Positions 27,749 through 35,887 of a DNA stretch of 64,000 nucleotides are shown one piece after another. The stretch's first letter is position 1. The number at the start of each line of letters is the position of its first letter. The position numbers were made by a program, and so were the translations under genes. The notes under the pieces are model-generated. The model was not told the DNA's origin, ran no database searches, and was given only the letters and a program-made list of their open reading frames with translations. This stretch comes from an uncultured Tropicimonas sp. (lineage in GTDB: Bacteria > Pseudomonadota > Alphaproteobacteria > Rhodobacterales > Rhodobacteraceae). The DNA is taken from the NCBI GenBank assembly GCA_947495685.1, contig CANLZY010000002.1, positions 124,001 to 188,000 on the forward strand, read 5' to 3'.

Positions 27749-29497
27749 ATGACATCCCGCCCCCCTGTTGTTTTCCAGATCGGGTTCAATCGCTGCGGTA
27801 CGAAGTTCATTTCGGAGCTGTTCAGCGTGAACGGTTACGAAGCGCGGCACTGGGGGATGGGAACCCTGGCGGAGGATATACTGTATGCCAAGGCGACCGG
27901 TCAGGAGCCGTTGAAGGACTGGCCGGATGCCTGCCTGTTCTCCGATCTCGAAAGCGTGCATCGCTATGACAAGCCGATGCTGGAGGCGTTCAAGGAATTC
28001 CGGTTTCTGCATCGGCATTTTCCCGATGCGCTGTTCCTGTTGAACGAACGCGATCCAGAAGCCTGGGCGGCGAGCCGCGCCAGCCACCATGACGGCCAGT
28101 ACATCCAGTTTCATGCGCATCACCTTGGCCTTCCGGTCAGCGAGGTGCCGCACTTCTGGTTGCGCGAGTACGAGCGTCACATCGCGGACGTGTTGGCCTA
28201 TTTTGGCGATAGTCCGCAATTGATCCGCTACAATCTGGATACCGATACGCCCGAGGATCTGGTCGCGGCCCTGTCACCCTGGTACCGGATGAAGAAGCTG
28301 CCGGGAACGCCCGGTGGCAAGGTCCGCGACCGGCGCAAGAAGCAGTTGAGCGACCTTCATGCCCATCAGGCGGCCCGCCCGGTTGCGTCGCGGGCGCCAC
28401 GCGCCGCGCCGATGGATCACGAATTCGTTCATGCCGTGGCACAGCATTGCATCGGGACTCGCACCGGGCCTGGGGATGCGGTCATCTCGGCCGGGCGCAG
28501 CGATATCTTCGCGCAGTGGGACGGCCGGCGGACAGTGCTGGACAAACGTGGCGAGCCGCGGCCTTTGGCGCGGGTTGCCGGGCCGATGGTCGATGTGTTC
28601 CTGGCCAGGCCCCGTGTGCCCAAGCTTGACCGGATCCAGGGGGTCCTGAACGACGTGCTCTCGTTGCACCGGGCACGGCCCTTGATGATCGACATGCAGG
28701 ACGGACGCGGGCTGGGTGCCGACGGAATGCTGCCGCCCGACGGACCGTTGATCGCCTATAACCGGCGTCCGGGCGCGCGCAACATGGTGCTGTGGCCGCT
28801 GCCAGGGTATCACACCATCGGCGACAGGCACTTTGCCCAGCCGGTGCCGCGCGACATGATCCCGTTCGAGGACAAGAAGGACATGATCGGTTGGCGCGGC
28901 AACCTCGCCGGACGGGCGTTGGCCGACCGTTTCCCCGAGATGCCGATGCGCCGGGCCTCGCACCAGATCCTGCACGATCTGCGCAAGGCACCGCGCGGGT
29001 CGGAGGCCGAAGCGACACTCGAAACCGAACTGCTGAACCTGACCCGATATGAGATCGTGACACGATACATGGGGCACCGGGATTTTGATGTCGGCTTCAC
29101 TTTGCCGTCGCATTTCGACACGCTGGCAAAGGCCTCGCTTCTGGCGCGGTATTGCGTTGCGACTGAACCCTTGGACTGGCACTACGGCTATCGCTACGTG
29201 CTGAGCATGTCCGGGCATGATACGGGCTCGAACTTCTTCACCGCCGCGAATTCCAACTCACTCGTCCTGAAAGAGGACGACGGGTGGGAGTTGTTCTACA
29301 CCAGCCTGTTCAAGCCCTGGCAGCACTACGTGCCGTTGGAGCCCGGGGCAGGGGATGTCGAGGTCAAGCTGGACTGGGCACGTGAGAACCCGGATCGCTG
29401 CAAGGAAATGATCGCCGCCAGCCAGGCGCTGTGCGCCAAATTCGCCTGTGAAAAGTATCGGCGCGAGTTCCTGAACCTGACGCTCGACAGCCTCTGA
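27749..29497 (+). CDS. sulfotransferase-GT90-like fusion protein
   Basis: 582 residues; the ATG follows AGGAAAGG (27733-27740). Residues 1-200 look like a sulfotransferase: the PAPS-binding loop IGFNRCGTKF (11-20), a middle strand FPDALFLLNERDPEAWAASR (91-110), and a C-terminal W-R-P-type region. Residues 225-582 resemble the CAP10/GT90 family: DMIGWRGNLAG (378-388) and YRYVLSMSGH (481-490), followed by the SLVLKED and SLFKPWQHYVPL segments (504-530). The architecture suggests one protein that both adds a sugar and sulfates it on a surface glycan. Activity is not shown by sequence. Confidence 0.75.
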   Translation: MTSRPPVVFQIGFNRCGTKFISELFSVNGYEARHWGMGTLAEDILYAKATGQEPLKDWPDACLFSDLESVHRYDKPMLEAFKEFRFLHRHFPDALFLLNERDPEAWAASRASHHDGQYIQFHAHHLGLPVSEVPHFWLREYERHIADVLAYFGDSPQLIRYNLDTDTPEDLVAALSPWYRMKKLPGTPGGKVRDRRKKQLSDLHAHQAARPVASRAPRAAPMDHEFVHAVAQHCIGTRTGPGDAVISAGRSDIFAQWDGRRTVLDKRGEPRPLARVAGPMVDVFLARPRVPKLDRIQGVLNDVLSLHRARPLMIDMQDGRGLGADGMLPPDGPLIAYNRRPGARNMVLWPLPGYHTIGDRHFAQPVPRDMIPFEDKKDMIGWRGNLAGRALADRFPEMPMRRASHQILHDLRKAPRGSEAEATLETELLNLTRYEIVTRYMGHRDFDVGFTLPSHFDTLAKASLLARYCVATEPLDWHYGYRYVLSMSGHDTGSNFFTAANSNSLVLKEDDGWELFYTSLFKPWQHYVPLEPGAGDVEVKLDWARENPDRCKEMIAASQALCAKFACEKYRREFLNLTLDSL

Positions 29498-30658
29498 TCA
29501 GCCCTCCAGCCGGACGCCCCCTTGCCAGACCCCGGCCAGGTGCCCGTCGGCGGACAGGTGAACCAGGTCCGCCCGGTGGCCCGGTGCAAGATGCCCACAG
29601 GTATCCTCCAATCCGACCACCCCGGCGGGCACCGAAGTTGCCATGGCCAGCGCATCGGCCGCGGGCAGGCCAACGGGGCCCATCATGTTGCGCAACGCCG
29701 TTGCAAGGTCCAGGTCCGCGCCAGCCAGCGTGCCGTCCGACAGTGTCAGGCGACCGTCGCGCCGCTCGATCCGCCGCCCATTCAACACGAAGGAGTCGAT
29801 CGGCGCGCCGGCAGTGGCCATGGCGTCGGTGATGAGAAAGATCCGCCCCGGTCCGGCCTTGGCGCGCATGGCGATACCAATGGCAACGGGATGGACATGG
29901 ATCAGATCTGCGATCAGCCCGGCCGACAGGCCGCCCTGCGACAGGGCCGCCCCCACCACGCCGGGTTCACGATGCCCCAGTTGCCGCATGGCGTTGTACA
30001 GGTGCGTGACACAGGTCGCACCGGCCTCTGCTGCCGCCACGCAGGTCGCAAGGTCTGTGTCGGTATGGCCGAGCGAGACGGTGGCGCCCGCCGCGCGTAG
30101 GGCGGCGATCTGTTCCAGGGTCACGTTCTCGGGCGCAATGGTCACGATCAGGGCCGGAAGATCCCGGGTTGCCTCCAGCAGCAGGTCCAGATCGCTTGCC
30201 TCCATCGGCCGGATCAGAGACGGGTCATGCGCCCCCTTGCGGGGCAGCGACAGGTGCGGGCCTTCGAGGTGCAGTCCGGCAATGCCGGCGACCCCAGCGG
30301 CAATGGCGTCGCGAGTGGCGTCGATGGCGGCGCGGGTGCGCTCCGGCGTGTCGGTGATCAGTGTGGGCAAAAGCGAGGTCGTGCCGAGCGAGGCGTGGGC
30401 CTGCGCCATCGTTCGCAACGTGTCGACGGTCTGCGCGTCGTTGAACATGACCCCGCCGCCGCCGTTCACTTGCAGATCGACGAACCCTGGCAACAGACGT
30501 CCGCCCGCCAAGGAAATGCGGGTGACATCCTCCGGCAGCTCGCCTTGTGGCAGGATTGCGCTGATCCTGTCCGCCGACATCATCACGGCGTGATCCGGCA
30601 ACAACCGCATCCCGTCGAATACCTCCGCGCCCACGAGGGCGGTAGCATTCTGTGTCAT
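29498..30658 (-). CDS. nagA: N-acetylglucosamine-6-phosphate deacetylase
   Basis: 386 residues of the amidohydrolase fold. It has PGFVDLQVNGGGGVMF near residue 57, the metal Glu in HLEGPHLS (E132), His ligands in SLGHTD and THLYNAMRQL, and the catalytic Asp in LITDAMATAG. It converts GlcNAc-6-P to GlcN-6-P and acetate. Its ATG overlaps the nagB-II stop by 4 bp. Its own stop abuts that of the sulfotransferase fusion, both encoded by the palindrome TGATCA with no spacer. Confidence 0.96.
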   Translation of the reverse strand: MTQNATALVGAEVFDGMRLLPDHAVMMSADRISAILPQGELPEDVTRISLAGGRLLPGFVDLQVNGGGGVMFNDAQTVDTLRTMAQAHASLGTTSLLPTLITDTPERTRAAIDATRDAIAAGVAGIAGLHLEGPHLSLPRKGAHDPSLIRPMEASDLDLLLEATRDLPALIVTIAPENVTLEQIAALRAAGATVSLGHTDTDLATCVAAAEAGATCVTHLYNAMRQLGHREPGVVGAALSQGGLSAGLIADLIHVHPVAIGIAMRAKAGPGRIFLITDAMATAGAPIDSFVLNGRRIERRDGRLTLSDGTLAGADLDLATALRNMMGPVGLPAADALAMATSVPAGVVGLEDTCGHLAPGHRADLVHLSADGHLAGVWQGGVRLEG

Positions 30659-31686
30659 ACCGTTTCCGTAACTTTCTTGAGGTGCCGAGGGGTATCGGGG
30701 TCGATGTGGCGCTCGGTGGCGACCCGTTCGACCATCGAATAGAACGAGACGATCAGGCTGATCGGGTCGGTCAGCGGATGATCGGTGCGAACATGATCGA
30801 TGGTCTGGGCCTTTGACGCTCTCCCGGAGGTGACAAAGACCCGGGCGCCCTTGTCGCTCATCTGGTCCGCGATGTCGGTGACCGCGTGTTCGGCTGCGTC
30901 GGCGGCGGCAAAGCAGAGCACCGGGAACCCCTCTTCGACAATCGACACAGGTCCGTGCAGAACTTCGGCCGAGGAATAGCTTTCGGCATGCAGCTGGCAG
31001 GTTTCCTTGAATTTCAGCGCCGCCTCGTTCGAGATCGCCCAGGAGGGGCCACGGCCAAGGGTGAACAGCGAATGCTCGTCGCCAATCGCCCCGCGTACCT
31101 CGGGCCAGTCGAGGTGCGCCGCCCCATCCAGCAGGTCGGGCAGGTGGTGCAGCGCAGCGCGCAGGTCATCATCGCGCTTCCACTCGGCCAACAGCATCAG
31201 GCCCGCGACGATGGAGGTGACAAAGGTCTTGGTGGCGGCCACGCTGCGTTCGGGGCCGGCGTGGATGTCGAGTGTGTGCGTGCATGCGTCTGCCAGCGGC
31301 GACAGCCGGTTATTTGTGATCGCCATCGTCAGCGCGCCGTCGCGCTGGGCAGTGCGGGCCAGTTCGACGATGTCGGGGCTCTTGCCGGACTGCGACACCG
31401 CAATGCACAAGCTGCGGGCAAGTTTCAGGCGGGCACCATAGATCGAGGCCACGGACGGGCCGACCGAGGCGACGGGCACCCCCAGCAGCAGTTCGGACAC
31501 GTATTTCAGGTAGGTGCAGGCGTGATCGGACGATCCGCGCGCCACCGTGATGGCAAACGCGGGATCAAGCTCGCGTGCAGCGAGCGCGGCGCTCTTGATG
31601 GCATCGGCGCCGTCGGTGAGCAGGCGTTCAACAGCAGTCGGGATCTCCTGGATCTCGCGCCGCATCTGGGTCTCGTGAGGGTGCAT
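30655..31686 (-). CDS. SIS-domain glucosamine-6-phosphate deaminase (NagB-II type)
   Basis: 343 residues formed of two SIS domains, without the glutaminase domain of GlmS. Motifs are TVARGSSDHACTYLKY, AVSQSGKSPDIVELAR and GPERSVAATKTF in the first domain and EVLHGPVSIVEEGFPVL in the second. Stand-alone proteins of this type beside nagA act as NagB-II deaminases, turning GlcN-6-P into fructose-6-P and ammonia. No classical NagB is present, which supports this role. Translationally coupled to nagA. Confidence 0.9.
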   Translation of the reverse strand: MHPHETQMRREIQEIPTAVERLLTDGADAIKSAALAARELDPAFAITVARGSSDHACTYLKYVSELLLGVPVASVGPSVASIYGARLKLARSLCIAVSQSGKSPDIVELARTAQRDGALTMAITNNRLSPLADACTHTLDIHAGPERSVAATKTFVTSIVAGLMLLAEWKRDDDLRAALHHLPDLLDGAAHLDWPEVRGAIGDEHSLFTLGRGPSWAISNEAALKFKETCQLHAESYSSAEVLHGPVSIVEEGFPVLCFAAADAAEHAVTDIADQMSDKGARVFVTSGRASKAQTIDHVRTDHPLTDPISLIVSFYSMVERVATERHIDPDTPRHLKKVTETV

Positions 31687-31694
31687 GGGGCTTC

Positions 31695-32453
31695 CTATCG
31701 ATTTGCGAGCCGCAGTTCTGCCACGAAATCATAGGCATCCCCGCGGTAGGTGGAGCGTGTGTATTCAACGATGCCGCCATTCTGCAGATAGCTTGTCCGC
31801 TCGATCTTCAGCCCTGCATCATTTGGCTGAAGTCCCAGGAGCTCGGCCTCTTCCGGGCCGAGGTTGATGGCCGAGATCTTTTGCAGTGCCCGGACCGGAT
31901 GGTTGCCCGTCTGTTCCAGGACCTCGTAGAGGGACCGCGTGACAACCATCGGGTCCGGCAGAATGTCCAGCGACAGCGAGGCACGCTCGATCGCCATCGG
32001 TCGGTCGCCCGCAAGGCGCAACCGCGACAGGCGTGCCACGGAATCGGCAGAGGACAGGGCCAGCCCCACGACCTCGTCGGGGGACGGAACAAAGATGCCC
32101 CGTTCCAGCCAGACGGCTCGAGATTCCATGCCCCTGCGTGCCATGTCCTCGGTGAAAGAGGTCAACCGCGACAACGATTGTTCGACCCGCCGCGACGGTT
32201 CCGTTACGAACGACCCGGATCCCTGTCGCTGGAAGATCACCCCCCTGTCGACCAGATCCTGGATCGCCTTGCGCACCGTGACACGCGACAACCCGGTCAG
32301 CGTCGCCATCTCCCGTTCGGGGGGCAGCGGAGCCGCGGGCGCAAAGATCCCGGCGTCGATGCCTTCCTCGATGCGGCGGCGCAACCGTCCGTAACGTGGA
32401 CCGGTTGCGTCCTGCAACCAGGCGGCGGGTGCCAGAAATTCGGGCGCCTTCAT
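31695..32453 (-). CDS. GntR/HutC-family regulator of amino-sugar genes
   Basis: 252 residues from the ATG at 32453, which overlaps the kinase stop (ATGA). Winged HTH at about 18-85 (LPPEREMATLTGLSRVTVRK), then a UTRA effector domain (RPMAIERASLSLDILPD, YEVLEQTGNHPVRALQKI, EYTRSTYRGDAYDFVAEL). NagR/DasR-type members sense GlcN-6-P or GlcNAc-6-P. The likely operators are the paired ATACCTTT boxes at 33326-33442 between the two operons. Confidence 0.92.
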   Translation of the reverse strand: MKAPEFLAPAAWLQDATGPRYGRLRRRIEEGIDAGIFAPAAPLPPEREMATLTGLSRVTVRKAIQDLVDRGVIFQRQGSGSFVTEPSRRVEQSLSRLTSFTEDMARRGMESRAVWLERGIFVPSPDEVVGLALSSADSVARLSRLRLAGDRPMAIERASLSLDILPDPMVVTRSLYEVLEQTGNHPVRALQKISAINLGPEEAELLGLQPNDAGLKIERTSYLQNGGIVEYTRSTYRGDAYDFVAELRLANR

Positions 32454-33322
32454 GATGTCGCCCCCATCCGGGCGGCAAGGGCAAGCGCACCGTCGAGTGC
32501 GCTGCCGCGTGCCGGAACCAGCGCTGCCGCCAGCGCCGCGGGAAGGTAGGGGCGATACCGTTCGGACAACCCGCCGAGGAGGCACAGCGGTTCCCCCGGA
32601 GTCCAGCCGAGGGCAAGGATCGAGCGCTCGATATGGCTTGCCCCATCGCGCATCAGATCAACGGCCAGCGGGTCGCCGGCATCCGCGGCATCGGTCACCC
32701 GTGGCGCAAGGGCGGCAAAATCTCCGGGGCGGGCCGCGAGGCTGAAATGCACGATCCCCGCCGCTCCGTTCAGGTCGGTCAGCACCGAATCTGACAGGGG
32801 CGATCGCGCGATCAATCCGTCGTGGGCGTGCAGGGTGCGAGTCAGCAGACCCCGGCCCAACCATCCACCCGAGGCCTCGTCTCCGATCGCCAGCCCCCAG
32901 CCCCCAATCAGGTCCAGCCGGCCGCCCCGTTGGCGCGCCATGAAAGAGCCGGTTCCGATCCCGGCCACGGTTCCGTCCATATCGCCCAATGCGCCAACCA
33001 CGGCGGCCGGGCGATCATCCTGCACGGTCGCATGGGGAAACGGCATCCGGGTGGCAACGAATTCCATTTCGGCCGGACTGATGACACCTGCGAGGCCGAT
33101 AAAGGCGTGGGCGGCGGACAGGTCTGCTTGGGCAATGCCGGCAACACGCGCAGCAGCCTTGATGCCGTCCAGAACCGTTTTGACGGCCGCCTCCCGGTCG
33201 GTCGATACATTCGCGCGCCCGCCCGTCACCTCGTGTCGTTGCCCTTGATAGAGCAGGGCAACGCGGCAGGAAGTCCCGCCGCCGTCAATCCCGATCAGGA
33301 GGGGCGCCATGTGCGTGTTCAT
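32450..33322 (-). CDS. BadF/BcrA-type amino-sugar kinase
   Basis: 290 residues of the ASKHA fold: phosphate-1 loop LLIGIDGGGTSCRVALL, DDRPAAVVGALG, phosphate-2 AGIGTGSFMARQRGGR and GWGLAIGDEASGGWLGR. This family contains N-acetylglucosamine kinase and MurK, which phosphorylates both GlcNAc and MurNAc. With nagA and murQ present and no PTS, it probably makes both 6-phosphates. The Shine-Dalgarno AAAGG of the first ATG is part of the nearest operator box; an ATG four codons on (33310) is an alternative. Confidence 0.88.
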   Translation of the reverse strand: MNTHMAPLLIGIDGGGTSCRVALLYQGQRHEVTGGRANVSTDREAAVKTVLDGIKAAARVAGIAQADLSAAHAFIGLAGVISPAEMEFVATRMPFPHATVQDDRPAAVVGALGDMDGTVAGIGTGSFMARQRGGRLDLIGGWGLAIGDEASGGWLGRGLLTRTLHAHDGLIARSPLSDSVLTDLNGAAGIVHFSLAARPGDFAALAPRVTDAADAGDPLAVDLMRDGASHIERSILALGWTPGEPLCLLGGLSERYRPYLPAALAAALVPARGSALDGALALAARMGATS

Positions 33323-33325
33323 GAG

Positions 33326-33344
33326 ATACCTTTATAATACCTTT
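33326..33344. promoter_or_regulatory. paired operator ATACCTTT-N3-ATACCTTT
   Basis: Two identical 8-mers with an 11-bp period (33326-33333, 33337-33344), just upstream of the kinase start. An inverted copy of the pair lies at 33424-33442 on the murQ side. Probably bound by the GntR protein encoded in the same operon. Confidence 0.6.
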
Positions 33345-33423
33345 GATGCTCTGGGAAGGGTGTTTTGCTGATCTGTCAGCTGCAAAGTGCACAGGTTGGG
33401 GCTCTGCCAATTTCTTGTGGACA

Positions 33424-33442
33424 AAAGGTATTGCAAAGGTAT
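33424..33442. promoter_or_regulatory. paired operator AAAGGTAT-N3-AAAGGTAT
   Basis: The mirror of the pair at 33326: AAAGGTAT at 33424-33431 and 33435-33442, again with an 11-bp period, 33 bp before murQ. One turn of helix between the boxes places both on one face of the DNA. Confidence 0.6.
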
Positions 33443-33475
33443 CGTGATGACTGAAAGCCCATGGAGGGGAATCAC

Positions 33476-34360
33476 ATGGCTGCCGCCACCACGGAAGGTT
33501 TGCACCCGGACGCCCTCGGGCTGGACCGGCGCCCATTGAAAGAAATTGCGGCAATCCTGCATTCCGGTCAAGTCGCGGCCTTGTCCAGCGTCGGTGCAGC
33601 CTGTGACCAGATCGCCGAGGCTGCCGTGATGATGGCCGACACGATCCGTTCCGGCGGTCGTCTGGTGTATGTCGCCGCCGGATCTTCGGGCCTGATGGCG
33701 CTGGCGGACGCGGCCGAACTGGGTGCCACCTACGGTATCCCCGCTCAGCAGATCGTCGTTCACATGGCTGGCGGTGTGCCGACCGGCGCTCAAATGCCGG
33801 GGGCAACCGAGGATGATGTGGCGGCCGCGCGCACTGCCGGTGACGCCCTTCAGGCCGATGATCTTGTGATTGCGGTCAGCGCCAGCGGCACGACACCGTT
33901 TCCCATGGAACTCGTTGCCCAGGCCTGGGCGCGCGGTGTGAGGACGATCGCGCTTGCCAACAATGCCGATGTGCCGATGTTCGCGCAGGCCGACGTTGCG
34001 ATTGCGTTGCTGACACCACCCGAAGTCATCGCCGGTTCGACACGCCTTGGCGCGGGGACGGCCCAGAAGGTCGCGCTCAACATGATGTCGACCCTGATGG
34101 GGATTGTCTTGGGTCATGTGTACGATGGCAGGATGGTAAATCTTGTGGCCGACAATGCAAAATTGCGCCAACGGGCCATCGAAATGGTCGCGGATATCGC
34201 CGGAGTGCCCCTCGACAAGGCGCAGGCCTGTCTTGCGGCAGCGAATGGTGCCGTGAAGCCCGCCGCGTTGCTGGCCGCTGGTGCCGGGTCGTTGGAACAT
34301 GCCGAGGACCTGCTCGTCCAGTCGAAAGATCACCTGCGGGCCGCTCTGGCGCTCGTCTGA
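33476..34360 (+). CDS. murQ: N-acetylmuramic acid 6-phosphate etherase
   Basis: 294 residues. SIS-type etherase with VYVAAGSSGLMALADAAELG, the PGATEDDVAAAR segment, AVSASGTTPFPMEL and GTAQKVALNMMSTLMG. It cleaves the lactyl ether of MurNAc-6-P to GlcNAc-6-P and D-lactate, feeding nagA. The ATG at 33476 is preferred to 33461 because GGAGGGG sits between them. The gene heads the ABC transporter operon; anmK is absent, so the cell probably imports MurNAc itself rather than anhydro-MurNAc. Confidence 0.93.
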   Translation: MAAATTEGLHPDALGLDRRPLKEIAAILHSGQVAALSSVGAACDQIAEAAVMMADTIRSGGRLVYVAAGSSGLMALADAAELGATYGIPAQQIVVHMAGGVPTGAQMPGATEDDVAAARTAGDALQADDLVIAVSASGTTPFPMELVAQAWARGVRTIALANNADVPMFAQADVAIALLTPPEVIAGSTRLGAGTAQKVALNMMSTLMGIVLGHVYDGRMVNLVADNAKLRQRAIEMVADIAGVPLDKAQACLAAANGAVKPAALLAAGAGSLEHAEDLLVQSKDHLRAALALV

Positions 34361-34433
34361 GGGTCTGACCGAACACCGTGTCTGAAACCGGCAGCACCAA
34401 AGGACTGCCACACCAACCAAGAGGGAAACCACC

Positions 34434-35690
34434 ATGACCATCAAGCTCATCGGCGCGGCGCTGCTGGCCACGACGGCGCTTTGTGCAACATCGGCGTTGG
34501 CCGAGGATGTGACGCTGACAATCGAAAGCTGGCGCAACGACGACCTGACGCTCTGGCAGGACAAGATCATTCCCGCCTTCGAGGCCGCCAACCCGGGCAT
34601 CAAGGTGCAGTTCACCCCCTCTGCTCCGGCTGAATACAACGCCGTGCTGAACTCCAAGCTGGACGCGGGTTCGGCCGGCGACCTGATTACCTGCCGTCCG
34701 TTCGACGCGTCTCTGGCGCTCTACGACGCCGGTCACCTGGTAAACCTGAACGACCTTGCCGGCATGGCGAATTTCTCTGACGTCGCAAAGTCTGCCTGGC
34801 AGACCGACGATGGCTCGGCCAGCTTCTGCGTGCCGATGGCCTCCGTGATTCACGGCTTCATCTACAACAAGGATGCCTTTGCCGAGGTCGGGGTGGAGGT
34901 GCCAGCCACCGAGGCAGAGTTCTTTGCCGCGCTCGACAAGATCAAGGAAGACGGCAGCTACATGCCGATGGCGATGGGCACCAACGACCAGTGGGAAGCC
35001 GCCACGATGGGTTACAACAACATCGGGCCGAACTACTGGAAGGGCGAGGAAGGCCGTTTGGCGCTGATCAAGGGCGAGCAGAAGCTGACCGATCCGCAAT
35101 GGGTCGCCCCGTACGAGCAACTGGCCAAGTGGAAAGATTATCTGGGCGACGGGTTCGAGGCACAAACCTATCCCGACAGCCAGAACCTGTTCACCCTCGG
35201 ACGGGCCGCGATCTACCCTGCGGGCTCCTGGGAAATCTCCGGATTCAACGGTCTGGCCGATTTCGAAATGGGCGCCTTCAAGCCGCCAGTCGCGAACGCG
35301 GGTGATACCTGCTATATCTCCGACCACACTGACATCGCGATGGGCCTGAACGCCAAGTCCCCCAACGCAGAGGCCGCCCGCACCTTCCTCGACTGGATGG
35401 GCACCGAAGAGTTCGCCACGATCTATGCCAATGCGCTGCCGGGCTTCTTCTCGTTGTCCAACCACGACATCCCGATGGAAGATCCGCTTGCCCAGGAGTT
35501 CGTTTCCTGGCGCGGCGAGTGTGAATCGACGATCCGCTCGACCTACCAGATCCTGTCGCGTGGCACGCCGAACCTCGAGAACGAGACCTGGAACGCCTCG
35601 GCCCAGGTCATCAAGGGTGAAGAAAGCCCAGCTGATGCCGGCAAGCGCCTGCAGGACGGGCTGGCCAGCTGGTATGCGCCTCAGCAGTGA
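34434..35690 (+). CDS. sugar ABC transporter substrate-binding protein
   Basis: 418 residues of SBP family 1. A Sec signal peptide (MTIKLIGAALLATTALCATS, cleavage after ALA at 23) precedes VTLTIESWRNDDLTLWQDKI. FEAANPGIKVQFTPSAPAEY and the DLITCRPFDASLALYDAGHL region form the sugar cleft. The gene lies 73 bp after murQ with GAGGG before its ATG. Ligand probably GlcNAc, MurNAc or a short amino-sugar oligomer, from context only. Confidence 0.94.
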   Translation: MTIKLIGAALLATTALCATSALAEDVTLTIESWRNDDLTLWQDKIIPAFEAANPGIKVQFTPSAPAEYNAVLNSKLDAGSAGDLITCRPFDASLALYDAGHLVNLNDLAGMANFSDVAKSAWQTDDGSASFCVPMASVIHGFIYNKDAFAEVGVEVPATEAEFFAALDKIKEDGSYMPMAMGTNDQWEAATMGYNNIGPNYWKGEEGRLALIKGEQKLTDPQWVAPYEQLAKWKDYLGDGFEAQTYPDSQNLFTLGRAAIYPAGSWEISGFNGLADFEMGAFKPPVANAGDTCYISDHTDIAMGLNAKSPNAEAARTFLDWMGTEEFATIYANALPGFFSLSNHDIPMEDPLAQEFVSWRGECESTIRSTYQILSRGTPNLENETWNASAQVIKGEESPADAGKRLQDGLASWYAPQQ

Positions 35691-35696
35691 TCTACT

Positions 35697-35723
35697 GGAG
35701 CCGCCGGCCCGCCCGGCGGCTCC
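35697..35723 (+). terminator. perfect 11-bp hairpin between binding protein and permease
   Basis: GGAGCCGCCGG and CCGGCGGCTCC flank a 5-nt loop, 6 bp after the binding-protein stop. No T-run follows. This position is usual for a mRNA-stabilising or partially terminating element that keeps the binding protein in excess of the permeases. Confidence 0.6.
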
Positions 35724-35756
35724 ACCCTTGCCAATGCAGCCACGGTTGGATCTGGA

Positions 35757-35798
35757 TATTTCGGCGAAGAAGACACATCGTTCTTCTTGGCCAAAATA
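35757..35798. repeat. imperfect 16-bp inverted repeat
   Basis: TATTTCGGCGAAGAAG and CTTCTTGGCCAAAATA form an inverted repeat with 14 of 16 pairs and a 10-bp centre. The TATTT-GGC-AAGAAG style recalls dispersed intergenic palindromes of Rhodobacterales genomes; this is recollection, not a search. Confidence 0.45.
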
Positions 35799-35887
35799 CC
35801 CCCGCCGAATGCAGATGCCGATCGGAGACGTCTCCATGACCCGACACCTGACCGCCGCGTTCCCGTGGCTCGCCAAGGACTGCCCGG

